64,000 nucleotides of DNA from Amoebophrya sp. A120. Lineage: Eukaryota; Sar; Dinophyceae; Syndiniales; Amoebophryaceae. Made by a program: the position numbers and the translations under genes. Positions 10,901 to 20,021 of this stretch are shown piece by piece. Position 1 is the first letter of the stretch. Each line of letters starts with the position of its first letter. The notes below the pieces were generated by a model. The model did no database searches, was not told the DNA's origin, and was given only the letters and a program-made list of their open reading frames with translations. The stretch lies in the NCBI GenBank assembly GCA_905178155.1, contig CAJINV010000003.1, positions 3,715,600-3,779,599 on the forward strand. Reading direction: 5' to 3'.

Positions 10901-13674
10901 TGCGAGTTCCGCACCACGGTGCCGTTTATTTGCTTGTCCAGCTGGATCTGCCAAGAGTGAAACACCTTGGCCACCTCCAGGTTGACCCGAAGCGTCATCG
11001 GTATCATGAAAGATAGTAAAATCACAAACCGAAAAAACTGATAGAAAAAAACCCACAGTTTCGCCAAGTAGCTGCTATACGAGGAGGAAGCCAGCGGCGC
11101 GGGACTTACACCTTCGCTGAGTTGAGGATTCATTTCTTCAGCGGTAGAAGGAACTGTTGTCGTCTCCCCCGCTGCGCCACGGAAAACTTTATTCTCATCA
11201 GTCTCTGTTTGGTCTGGGCGTAGTACCGCCGAAGCAGCGCCCACCGGCGGTGGCTGCAGCGGCCAGTTGGCAACAGCGTCGATCGCCGCTTGCTTCTTTC
11301 TGCGCAAGCGATCCCAGAGTTCGCCCAGGGCTGGGTCATGTTCGATCGGCGATCCGCCCTCCCCGAGGTGCAGCGCTGCCGCGAAGGTGGTGGCTCTACT
11401 TCCTGGGATATAATCACCGACCCCTGTAGTCGTGGGGCCATGATGTCCAGCAACATCTGCAGACGTCGTAGTAGGCGCATTCCCTGCACTACCAGTGCCT
11501 CTACTGCTGGCCGAAGGTGTTGTGAAAAAATTCCGTTGAGGCTGCACCGTCACTGTACTAGCGCTGCTCACTTCGCCATGCGCAGTGCTGGGCACCAGAA
11601 CTTGTTCGCCGGAGGACGCGCCAGATGGAGCGAACAGCGATCCAGTTTCGAAGGCCCAGGAGCGTAAAGCGTTTGGGTGGAGTGACAGTGTGGCGAGGAC
11701 AATAGCCAGCAGGCACATTAACACGCCGCAGTAGAAGGTCCACTGGTCGGCCACGTCATCCACGTACCCGGTCCGGTGCTTGCCCTTTGTGAGGTTGAGG
11801 GAAACCCGGGTTTCCCTACCCACGTAAATGACAAAAGCAATCACATCCCCCTCGGTTACAACGGTGTCACGCCACAACGTGTTCTCCAGACTGAGCCCTT
11901 CCTGCTGCACCGCGGTAGAAGACTGAAGATCTTCGATCGACGCCACGACACCAAACGTAGTAATTTCAGGACCTCTCGCTGCAGTGGTCCTTGTCCTGCT
12001 TTGAGCAGCCACATAATCAGAGGCACTGGCAGCTGCGCCGTGGTCGACCCGATTTCTTTCTTGTCCTCGATTTAGATTTTTAGTGGCAGAGTCCAGGCTG
12101 AATCGTCCTTGAAAGTTGTAGATGTCTTTGTGCGGATTTTCGACACGGAGGACCGCCCGCAGGCGATACAGAAGCTCCGCTAGGTCCTCTACTTCATCCA
12201 CCTCCTCGGGAATAGTAGTTGATGTCCTCGGACAATTGTTCCATATTCGCTCCTGCCTCCTGCTGCAGGAATGAATCGTCCCAGCATCTAAATTGCTTCT
12301 CCCCTCCAGATGCTCATCCACCAAACGCTGCACAAGCTGGACTGGCTTGCGCAGTTTCCAGTCCGTTTCCCCGTCCAGCTGGTCCGTTCGCACGTAGGTT
12401 TGCTTCGACTCCGAACTTGTGTGGAGGAAGATGCAATCTGCAGGAACCCGCTGATTGCTCTTCAGCACTATCAGGTCCCCGACCTTCAGGTCCTGCGCAT
12501 ACACGTCCTTCAGACGCAAGCTGCTGGATGAGGAAGCGGAGGACCGCAGAGATGCTCCGGCACGACTAGGGGAGCAAGCTAGCACGGCCGCCCCAGTTGT
12601 CGTGTCTGCACGACTCGGTGCATTGTGCGCCAGATCGTGGTGCTGCTGTGTACTTCTACTACAATGCAGCTCGCGAAGCTCAGGTCGTGTTCGTGTACCA
12701 GCGGAATAGTTCAAAGACCCATCCTTTGTTTCGTCTTCCGGCTGCACATCCTTGTCCCCCAGCACACGTCGCGGACGACAACTCGACGTGACCGAAACCG
12801 AAGATGAAGCAGCACTACCGACGACATCCTGAGCCGCGGTTGCCGTTCCATTTTGACAAATCTCGGAGTACTTGGAGAGGTTAATTTCGAAGTCTTTCGC
12901 TCTTCTCTTCCAGTCGTCTACAAATTCTTTCAGCAGGGTGATGGAGAGCGTGATTGCAAGCGGCAGAATGTAGGTATACACCGGCCCCACGGCAATGGGA
13001 GGGTAAAGCTGCGACAGCGCGAGCACCAGGTAAAAGGCGTTCAGGAACTGCCGAAATTGTTGGTACAGCACAATGCACAAAAAGTTCCACCATGAGTACT
13101 TCCGCGACCGCTGCTCGTTGCTGCACTCAGGAATGAAGGCGTGGTAGTGGAAAAAACTACCATGCGGCGACCCACCTCGATCCACCTCGACTGCCGCCCG
13201 TTGCGGTGCGCCCACAAGGGCAGCTCGTGCGGCGGGACGAAAATTATTGTGCCCGGCCATGGGTGGCTGCTCCAGCATCCTCTGCGTTTCCGCTGCTGCC
13301 GAACCAGGCTGCTGATGCCCATTGGTACTATCATTTATTTCCCGCTGATGGTGTCCCCTCACCGAGTGTTGCCGTGAAGAAGCGGCGCCTGTGATCGCGT
13401 TTGCGCTTCGTTTGCGATGAAACTCACCTAGCACTCGCCGGTCGGCATAGCTCCTTCGGGTCGCGAGTTCGCTCCGCAGCCTTGGAAACGCCAACAACCG
13501 GTGCCCCGTGCTGGTTTGCTGATTTGGCCAGCAACACGTGAAGGTCACCTCAGAGGGGAAATCCTCGAAGTCAGAGGCCGCTCCCCCTCCCAGATCCGGC
13601 GAGAAATGGTCCATAGGCGGCGTCGGCTGCGAGACTAAAGGCATCCGTTGCAATTCGATCGAAACCTTTCGCAT
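7975..13674 (-). CDS. P4-type ATPase (phospholipid flippase), Neo1/ATP9-like, single exon, 1899 aa
   Basis: One uninterrupted 1899-codon frame ending in TAG. The first membrane pair is at about residues 195-270 (WWNFL..LYQQF..LNAFY). The actuator motif DQLDGETDWKLR is near residue 433; its 'TDWKLR' form is characteristic of the Neo1/ATP9 branch. The membrane-4 motif IPMTLRVNLEVAK and the phosphorylation motif DKTGTLTRNE follow at about 937. TGDKVETA (about 1419) and GDGGNDVSMI (about 1625) complete the P and N domain signatures, and the C-terminal third is hydrophobic. By family knowledge it moves aminophospholipids between leaflets of Golgi or endosomal membranes, and this branch typically works without a CDC50 subunit. 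It is far longer than the usual ~1050-1150 aa because of Ser/Thr/Gln/Gly-rich insertions before the actuator, inside the N domain and after TGDK (about 1510-1590). No intron or introner is seen. Confidence 0.95.
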   Translation of the reverse strand: MRKVSIELQRMPLVSQPTPPMDHFSPDLGGGAASDFEDFPSEVTFTCCWPNQQTSTGHRLLAFPRLRSELATRRSYADRRVLGEFHRKRSANAITGAASSRQHSVRGHHQREINDSTNGHQQPGSAAAETQRMLEQPPMAGHNNFRPAARAALVGAPQRAAVEVDRGGSPHGSFFHYHAFIPECSNEQRSRKYSWWNFLCIVLYQQFRQFLNAFYLVLALSQLYPPIAVGPVYTYILPLAITLSITLLKEFVDDWKRRAKDFEINLSKYSEICQNGTATAAQDVVGSAASSSVSVTSSCRPRRVLGDKDVQPEDETKDGSLNYSAGTRTRPELRELHCSRSTQQHHDLAHNAPSRADTTTGAAVLACSPSRAGASLRSSASSSSSLRLKDVYAQDLKVGDLIVLKSNQRVPADCIFLHTSSESKQTYVRTDQLDGETDWKLRKPVQLVQRLVDEHLEGRSNLDAGTIHSCSRRQERIWNNCPRTSTTIPEEVDEVEDLAELLYRLRAVLRVENPHKDIYNFQGRFSLDSATKNLNRGQERNRVDHGAAASASDYVAAQSRTRTTAARGPEITTFGVVASIEDLQSSTAVQQEGLSLENTLWRDTVVTEGDVIAFVIYVGRETRVSLNLTKGKHRTGYVDDVADQWTFYCGVLMCLLAIVLATLSLHPNALRSWAFETGSLFAPSGASSGEQVLVPSTAHGEVSSASTVTVQPQRNFFTTPSASSRGTGSAGNAPTTTSADVAGHHGPTTTGVGDYIPGSRATTFAAALHLGEGGSPIEHDPALGELWDRLRRKKQAAIDAVANWPLQPPPVGAASAVLRPDQTETDENKVFRGAAGETTTVPSTAEEMNPQLSEGVSPAPLASSSYSSYLAKLWVFFYQFFRFVILLSFMIPMTLRVNLEVAKVFHSWQIQLDKQINGTVVRNSQRPEELGVIDYVLSDKTGTLTRNEMIFQKLRTSVGEFTTRQRPEDLARIREAVRNCVLLEQQQENNSKENVGYQEATGTISRGFFEGDEDKDPISRVGGPAKNVMLEESHVNHNCERNYPQIEAPLLGERDDGQNTARRRTARHDPASAGDHDQHENFHQLWTTGKEIVQQAQQLPRGSGALEELVSLQELHQDAQEAGGRGLFDSSSTIAPVAPPPHQNVDARTDESIFDAIRCLALCHNVTPHGSGSSWDLQGASPDEIALVKFANSSGLKLTQRTDYQIEVTLTGSGDVLRYKILECFPFTSETKRMGILVQRESCSVGNNSFAGPSQNKPEQEHGSQTNDNKRNSSCSMEPGSSADVKMATAADSPSSTEQGPVMFYLKGADNVMSDFLKRKHQSSWLQEEVENYARTGLRTLVLAKKLLSFNEYSEWKKKYDTAKNAMRSREEKIRRAVDVLEQNLDLVALTGVEDMLTEDVQETLEAVRHAGIKIWMLTGDKVETAICIAISTSLKARHQNLFVLENKFVETKEVMMKLAEYAELKVSNTVLVIDGKVLTVLLKPENVKTFITTAKQAPAIVCCRCSPTQKADIVLALEKYGSGGGGGSGATGGGGAGGGRSSRNKSSGRGSGSGSRGGGVHHGSSSSSSGPRGPPEGTRGNHASRTYGGGGRASSISSCCQCRNSKNRATSSSSSGIPCRTLAIGDGGNDVSMIQAAHVGVGIRGKEGQQASLAADYSVENFKVLRRLLLVHGRLNFQRSVRLSILIIHRGLVFSFLQALFSALFYFVSVPLFQGVLYVGYASVYTMFLLFSVVFDTELPETTVLLYPELYSGLREEQRMSVKIFLLWVAAAVFNAAVIILLALRFFEEEMINIVSIVFTACFLLECLFVICEVSVWHPLILIGELVSLLLVLYTMISTPQFFRLDFILRPEFFLLVAGIIFVAWFPIYLIRRLVRYWQPSQHRKLVSAYNGYEDHHV

Positions 13675-14503
13675 CCGAGCAAAAACATAATCTTATCTCT
13701 CAAAATATGAAACGCATGGTGGTCGTGTGATGTAGTGAAATCAAGCGAGAAAAGCGACGCACCTGAGTCAGCCCTATACGTAGCAGCGCAAAGAAACAGT
13801 GTGGACGAAAGAAAACTTCACGTATCGTCAGAATAAATTCCTACTGCTCGTCGTCTTCGCGTGAAACAAGGCAGGGGGAACCACGCTCTTGAAGTGGATC
13901 TCTCCGCCGTTGCCAGCACAAGCAGCAGGACCAAGAAGATCTAGATCACGTTCAAGAGTATAAGCTTGCGAAGAAGAGGTGCATGTGACTACTTATCAAT
14001 CTTGCTTGTGACTACATGCTTGATCCCAATCTTGCTTGTGACTACATGCTTGATCCTCGCATTTACGCTGCAGCTTCACGACAGATCCTGTGTTCGAACC
14101 GAAGACAATGAGCCCCCAGATCCACTACAGAGAAAATACACGCTCGCACGTGAACTGGAGCTTTTCATCGCAGGAGAGATCCTTCTCTTTCATGAAGCAG
14201 TCTACTTCGACGAAACAACTTTTCTTGCAACCAAAGTCGGCAAAGGCGCAAGGATCTACTTCGCCGCATAGGGGAACACCAAGAGGACTATGCAGTGGCA
14301 ACGGTGATTTCCACGTCCATGAAGAAAATTCGAAATGTGATTGATATATTTAGGAGCGGCTATTGCTGTTCTAGTTCGTGTCTGATGTTGTGCGCCAAAC
14401 TGTATAAGCGGATGCTTTTCCTTTCGTTGACCGCGTTCGCCCGGAACGCTGTATGACGCCGTCACTACCTAGACGCAGGCAAGTGCACAGCTCTCTCCCC
14501 GAC
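13675..14503. other. Spacer between the P4-ATPase start and the HAD-like gene
   Basis: This holds the ATPase 5' flank and the HAD gene 3' flank. A 29-bp direct duplication containing CTTGCTTGTGACTACATGC lies at about 14004-14060. The plus-strand 101-aa ORF over it (13966-14271) owes its hydrophobic repeat to that duplication, and I do not call it a gene. Confidence 0.4.
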
Positions 14504-16143
14504 CTACGGGCTAAGTTCGTCGCCTTCGTCCCCTAGGCGGTCCAGAATCGACACCGCCCGTTGCGCATCGGCGAACGAGAGACACCGCTGGTCGTCCGTT
14601 CGAATAAAGTTGCCGCGCATCTTGGCCCGTACCTGGTCGGCCGGCGGGGGCGGAGAATCGTCCGCGACGCTCAAGTCGATGTCGTCCAGGGCTACCCAGT
14701 GCTCCACGTGGGGGTGATCCCGCAAATACTCACCGATTTCGCGCGCTCTCCGGTCCGCAAAACTCCGCACCGGGTCACCTGTGCCAAGAGCCCGTTCCAG
14801 CACGGTCGTGGTCTGTTCCTTAATGCCGTCGGGGGAAACCCTCTGCAGTTTCAGCACGCGGTCCAGATCCTCGCGCAATGACGGATGCCGACGCCTTTTT
14901 GGGATGAAGATGAACGTGTTGCAAATGACCAACGGAAAAAAAAATGATTGCCTTAAAAACAAGCTGAGACTGCGGCACCGAAAATGAAATTTAGATTTGT
15001 ATTTTTTGCTGTTGAAAATTAAAGCAAGCTGTTTCAGTAATTGCGAAGAATGAATGACGCGAAGATGTTCTTGGAATAGACGACATAAGTACCATTCACT
15101 GCTTAACACAAGCACCGCGCCTGTTTTTTCTCGTATGTATCGGAGTGCTGACAATGATCCGCTCTTGAACTCGAAGTCTCCTCCGGAAAGCGGAATCTGG
15201 ATGCCGTCCACCGTTACACAATTTACGCCGAACGTTCTGCGGACAGGCCTCAAAACTCCATCAACATCTAGAAAAATCACCTGTATGATATATTGAACTC
15301 ATTCGCGGCCACTCACTAGTCGAATACGAATTGCGTACGAAATCTTGAAGCACGAGCACCATAGCAGCAAAAAACTAAAGGGTGAGGTTCTTCTGGTCTG
15401 CATTATGCATGATCGAGCTAGTTGTACCTTGGACGGTTGGTCTATCCTCTTCATTTCACCCGATGCGTACCAGTTCTTTTCGCGCATGTACGTGTTGCAT
15501 TTTTCGTCCTTCTCCGGGTCTGGTGGCGGCAAAAGATCATACAAGGAACTACCACTACTCGTTGTTGGCGTCATGTCTCGACTTGCGGCTGCTGCGATGC
15601 TGCTACTGCTCGCGGCCGACGCTGTTGTTTTCATCTTCGATATGGAACTACTGCTGACACCAGCATCCTCCAACCGCTGCGAAGGCACTACTTCCTCGTG
15701 TTCTTGCGGAAGACCACCACCGGCGATGCTTTTTGGCCCCGCTGTGGGGGCGATTGGCCAGGAAGCAGATCCGGTCGTGCTTCCTGTGGACGTGGACGAG
15801 CGCGAACTCCCATTGGCTGGCTCCAACTTGGGATTCTTTGCTCCTTCCTCGCCGCCGCTGCCACTGGCCGGCCGCTTCAGGTTCAGCCGCGGCGCCAGAA
15901 GCCCTGATGAGGAGATTTTTAGCTTAGTAATGTGGTATAATGATTCGGATTTATCATGTCAGAAAAGAAACAGTACTAGAAAAATGTATTTGTAGACCAC
16001 AACATGAGTTCTTAAAATAAAAGGCTACAACTACATGAGCTCTTGACACAATCTGTTGCGCATGGATGTTGGGAGCAGGTGGAATATTGTTCATCTAGCG
16101 ACTTACTCAATTTGAGGGCGGTGGAGCTGGTTTTCGCAGACAT
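14504..16143 (-). CDS. HAD-like phosphatase-domain protein, four exons, 363 aa
   Basis: Exons in transcript order: 16143-16107, 15903-15428, 15280-15093, 14894-14504. All three introns are GT-AG (donors GTAAGT, GTACAA, GTACTT) and phases match. The first ~170 residues are basic and Ser/Thr/Ala/Gly-rich with no domain. The C-terminal half has HAD motif I as VIFLDVDGVLRP (created by splicing AAG to GTG), motif II LSSEWRRHPSL (also across an intron) and a late acidic motif HWVALDDIDL. The two motif I aspartates are the expected nucleophile and acid/base. The arrangement resembles the HAD domain found in nucleic-acid-repair-type phosphatases, but substrate cannot be inferred. The recovery of two HAD motifs across splice sites is strong support for the model. 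Confidence 0.85.
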
Positions 16144-19124
16144 TGCGAAACAGAAATTCCCGTCGTAGTTTGCAGATTCACTTTCCAGCTGCCCAAAAAA
16201 CCTCGTTCACGTTCTCCAGGAACTTTGTCTCGCTGCTCGTCTTGCTGGTGTTACAACCAGTGGTGCCAATGGTGATAGTTGAGTTCTTGCGGTCCAAGTC
16301 AGTCGCGTTAGTGACGTGGGAGAAAAAGCAACACCTGTTGCGCAAGGTTGTGCTAGTACGAGTTGTTGTCGCGCTTCTTCGTTTTTGATTCGGTAGCAGC
16401 AGCCAACGATTCCCAGGGACAACGGCTCTGTTTCTTCGATTTAAATAAATGATGTGTATAATATATCACGACACGGCCAGCAGCACACAAGAACCACTGG
16501 GCCTACAGACAAACAGTTTTTTCAGGAGGACAAACAGGTACCCTGCAAATAAGTAACCAGATGAAACTGTTCTGCAGAAGTGCCGCAATAGAAGAGTTCG
16601 TGGTCTCAACAAGCGGTCAAACTTCGAGAGGAAAATGAGCTAAAATGCGGCGGTTTTTTCGATGCGTCGATCACAAAAACAAAAAACTCCTACACTGCTT
16701 GAAGTCGCGCTTTTCAATCGATTGGGGCGAGTTTCGATTTTGTGGTTTTAAAACAAGTGGTCGTACACAACGGATACGATGCTCTGTTCATCCGTAAGTC
16801 TTCACGCTACAAAGTTGAACCTTTTTCTGGTTCCCGTCCATACTAAAACTAGTACAACCTCTTCACGCGACCGGTATCTTCTACTGTAGCAGACTTTTTG
16901 TATACTCCTTTGGTGTTTCAGTTATTTTGTGTCGATATAATAAGCTAGAGGACCCCGAAGATGAACCAGTGGCTTTGGAATTAGAGCTTCTAGCGCGGAC
17001 TCAGACGAGTCTCGACGAGCAAGCGCCAGAGATCTGATGCAAACATAAGTAATCTCTTGACTTTCTCTGCAAACCGTTGCTTCGAATGCGGAACTTCGAT
17101 ATTTCTATTTCATTGCAAGGCTGCGTTCTACAGACCGAGGCCGAGGCCTTCAGCGGTACTGGCGACAATAAAGGCATTCTTATCTTCCTCTGGTCAGTGC
17201 TCATGCAACATCGCGGTGCGACAGAGGCAGAGTTTCGAAGTAGAAGTGAAACATTTAATATTTACACCATCTAATACAACCAAGTATCTAGATTTGGGTC
17301 ACTCCTCCATTGTCAAGGATCAGTATGAGGCTCGAGATTGTGACATGCTTGATAAGGTTCACTGCGAAGGGTTGTGAGAATTGAAACGCGATTGTTTGAA
17401 TACTTATCTCGTGTTGGCAAATATGTGCACGGTTTCCCACTGACGCGCTGCTCGATAGGACTGCAATGTCTCTTACAGACGCGCACTGCAAATATATCTT
17501 GCCGCATGATTTTGTTTCTTGTAATGCATTCTGCAAAGCCAGTGCGCTTTGGTACTTACTATGCCACTTGCATGCCGGGATTGCAGCTATGCGCTACTTC
17601 GTACCAGTGAAATAACCGCATCTACGTACAGAGTGACCGATGTTGAACGACGAGTTGTCTCTACAAATCTAGCGCACGAGGACCGTGCAATTTCTTGTCT
17701 CAACGATTGCACTTAGTGCAGCAAACGAAACGACTTTATTTTACGTGCTGATGTCTGCTACTCTGAGACTGAGTGTATTTCCTATCGTCCCGATTCAAAA
17801 ACAAAAACGACTGCAGTATCCTGCATAATTTTCTCAGTGAACGACCGATTTTTCGCTGGCAATAAACGCTTTCTCTGACAGAAATCCATCCGGAAGTTGT
17901 ACGAGGTAACGACGTTTATTTAGCACTAGTTCCACGATGTCGCTTTACTTCTTTTGCGCTACAGCTTCGTAACGACTGCTGTCGACTCGGTTCTGTTCTG
18001 CTATGCGATAAGTCAAAAAAAAAGAGGCACATCTACGTACGAGCGCTGCACTATGGGCAAAAAAACGGCCTTGCAGCCACCGAGCCCGACGTGGAATATG
18101 ATCATGATGTTGCAAGAAAATCAAGAAAACTGAACATACTTATCACAGCAAAATTTCACCGTTTTCTTCGTTTTCGTCCGTGCTAGCGCTATGTCACACT
18201 ATGAATATGCTTTCGATCAATAATTGTCGTTCTGGGGACCTCGATCTGCTTGCATGCAGCAAAAATCTAATGAGTCACCCCGTACAAAACCGATGACGGA
18301 AGGCAAATTGAATGGCGTGCCTTCTTGCCGACACGAACCGACACTTGAAATAAGCAACACAAAGCGCCGCACAACCGAAATAATTTCCTTACCAGAACAT
18401 TCATAGGCAGATTCCCAGCACCAGGTAATCGAAGGATACAACTACTTCTCAACACTCAGTGTAGGTGTGGCCTTCTTTTTTTGTCCATTTTTTCGAGCGT
18501 CTTTGGCTGCTAGGATGAGTTTGAAAAAAGCACGATGTCCACATTTTTAGTTCACTTTATTGGAATTATCTGTACGCGAGGTTCTCATCTGCACCGGACC
18601 ATACTGCGATGAAAAAAAATATATTTGTGGTACTGGAATTTGTAAATAGCCTTATCAGACAGAGGAAGAGGAAGATGACAGGTTCAGAATGGTGAGTGAT
18701 GCGAAGAACAGAAAAGTAGGGACTCGTAAGCAGTTCGGTGTACGCGAGACAGCATCACCTTGCTGTCCGAAAAACGCAAATAGTCTTCAAGTGTCATTTT
18801 TACTCCCTTTCTTGTCTTGCGTCTTCGTGTCATCTGCGGGATCGGCAACTGCGTTTGCAGCACAGTCGGTTATTTGGCGATGGTGTGTTTCGAGCTGCTA
18901 GCAGTGAAAAAGGTGTACAGAGGCGATGGAATCGGATGGATCACTTTTCCCAGTTCGGTGGGACCGGTGTATTATACTTCCGCATTAGCTTGATCAGCTC
19001 CTTTTTCTGGGAGACATCATTCGGAGGCGCGTGGGAAAAGAGGGTGATAGTGTACCTGTTTATAATCATTCGCGCAATTCTTTCTGATATTAAGGTCGTC
19101 GCGATAAGCACTTAATACGCGGCG
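16144..19124. other. Three-kilobase stretch with no gene I can support
   Basis: AT-richer sequence with only short, compositionally unremarkable ORFs on both strands. No introner ends, tRNA-like clover or tandem array is evident. It may contain UTRs and promoters of the HAD gene (right-hand 5' flank) and of the uncertain gene near 19.1 kb. Confidence 0.4.
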
Positions 19125-19406
19125 CTAAACGATAAAGGAAAGGAATTGCATAAAGCAGCACAAAGCATAGCAATACCGCTTCCCCTTCGTGTGTGGCTCC
19201 GTCCGGTGCTTCCGGTGCGGCTTGAAGCAAATCCACTTCTCGCGGCACGGTCTCAGGATGCACTTCGCGGGTGTCCCGTCCGGTCCCCGTATGGTTTCCA
19301 CAGCGTCCCCCACCATCTGCCCCTCGGTTCCGTACAGGATGACCCTGCCCGCGTTGCAGGTCGGATGCTTCGCGTACTCCAGATCGCAGCCGTAGTCGCC
19401 GAGGCA
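19125..19406 (-). CDS. Possible terminal exon of an unrecognised Cys-rich protein
   Basis: After a plausible acceptor (..GGATAG, boundary near 19406) the minus strand reads VCLGDYGCDLEYAKHPTCN.. and ends with a Cys-rich tail and a hydrophobic C-terminus. Six to eight cysteines at regular spacing suggest a disulphide-rich or metal-binding domain. I could not find a convincing 5' partner. A frame at 19557-19766 with a hydrophobic helix is a candidate but lacks a proven splice phase. No family recognised; could be spurious. Confidence 0.3.
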   Translation of the reverse strand, partial: CLGDYGCDLEYAKHPTCNAGRVILYGTEGQMVGDAVETIRGPDGTPAKCILRPCREKWICFKPHRKHRTEPHTKGKRYCYALCCFMQFLSFIV

Positions 19407-20021
19407 AACCTATCCTGAAGACAAACGCACCACCCCCAAATTCGGAGAGAACTTGCCATGCTTGATTTCTGCGCACGCGAGCTAGTTTTCCCTGCAGCGG
19501 GGCGACGCAAGCGCTCAGCTTTCCCTCACTGCAGCAGCCAACTTCTTGATGGCGCGCTAATCTGCGCAATAAATGCAAACAGCACGCCACATCTCTGATT
19601 TTTTTGTAGAAACAAAAAAAAGCACTAGCACTGCCAGCGCCACTATATCTGCGCGCACAGGCAACACATACGCAAGCGCCTCCGGTTCTGGGGCGGGGCG
19701 TTTTTTCACTTCCGTAGGAACTGGAAGTTCAAAGTCTGGGGATCGTTGCCCTCGTCGGCATGCCAAGAAGTGACATTATCCAACCCGGTATCATGAGGAA
19801 AGGCCCCACCTCCCCAATCTGCTGCTGCGACCTGTGTCGCAGCGTGCATTCATGTATCTATCCAAGTCATTTTGTGCATTTATGTCGAAAGCTACTCTCC
19901 GCAGTGCAGATGTCGCTGCCGTAGCCGGCAGAGAAAAGGCAAGAGGAATCGCTATACAAGACGCATCAAAGCTATCGGGCCCCCCGATTAAGCCTACTAG
20001 ACAGAGTATGGGGAGGGAGGA

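Noticed and set aside
7975-13674. Several 150-330-aa plus-strand ORFs inside the ATPase
   Set aside because: Antisense shadows of a gene with all P-type ATPase motifs on the minus strand.
14085-14105. GTTCGAACC resembling a tRNA T-loop
   Set aside because: No acceptor stem, D-arm or anticodon arm can be folded around it.
13966-14271. 101-aa plus-strand ORF with a hydrophobic repeat
   Set aside because: The repeat is a translated 29-bp DNA duplication. No other sign of coding, and the strand is opposite to all neighbours.
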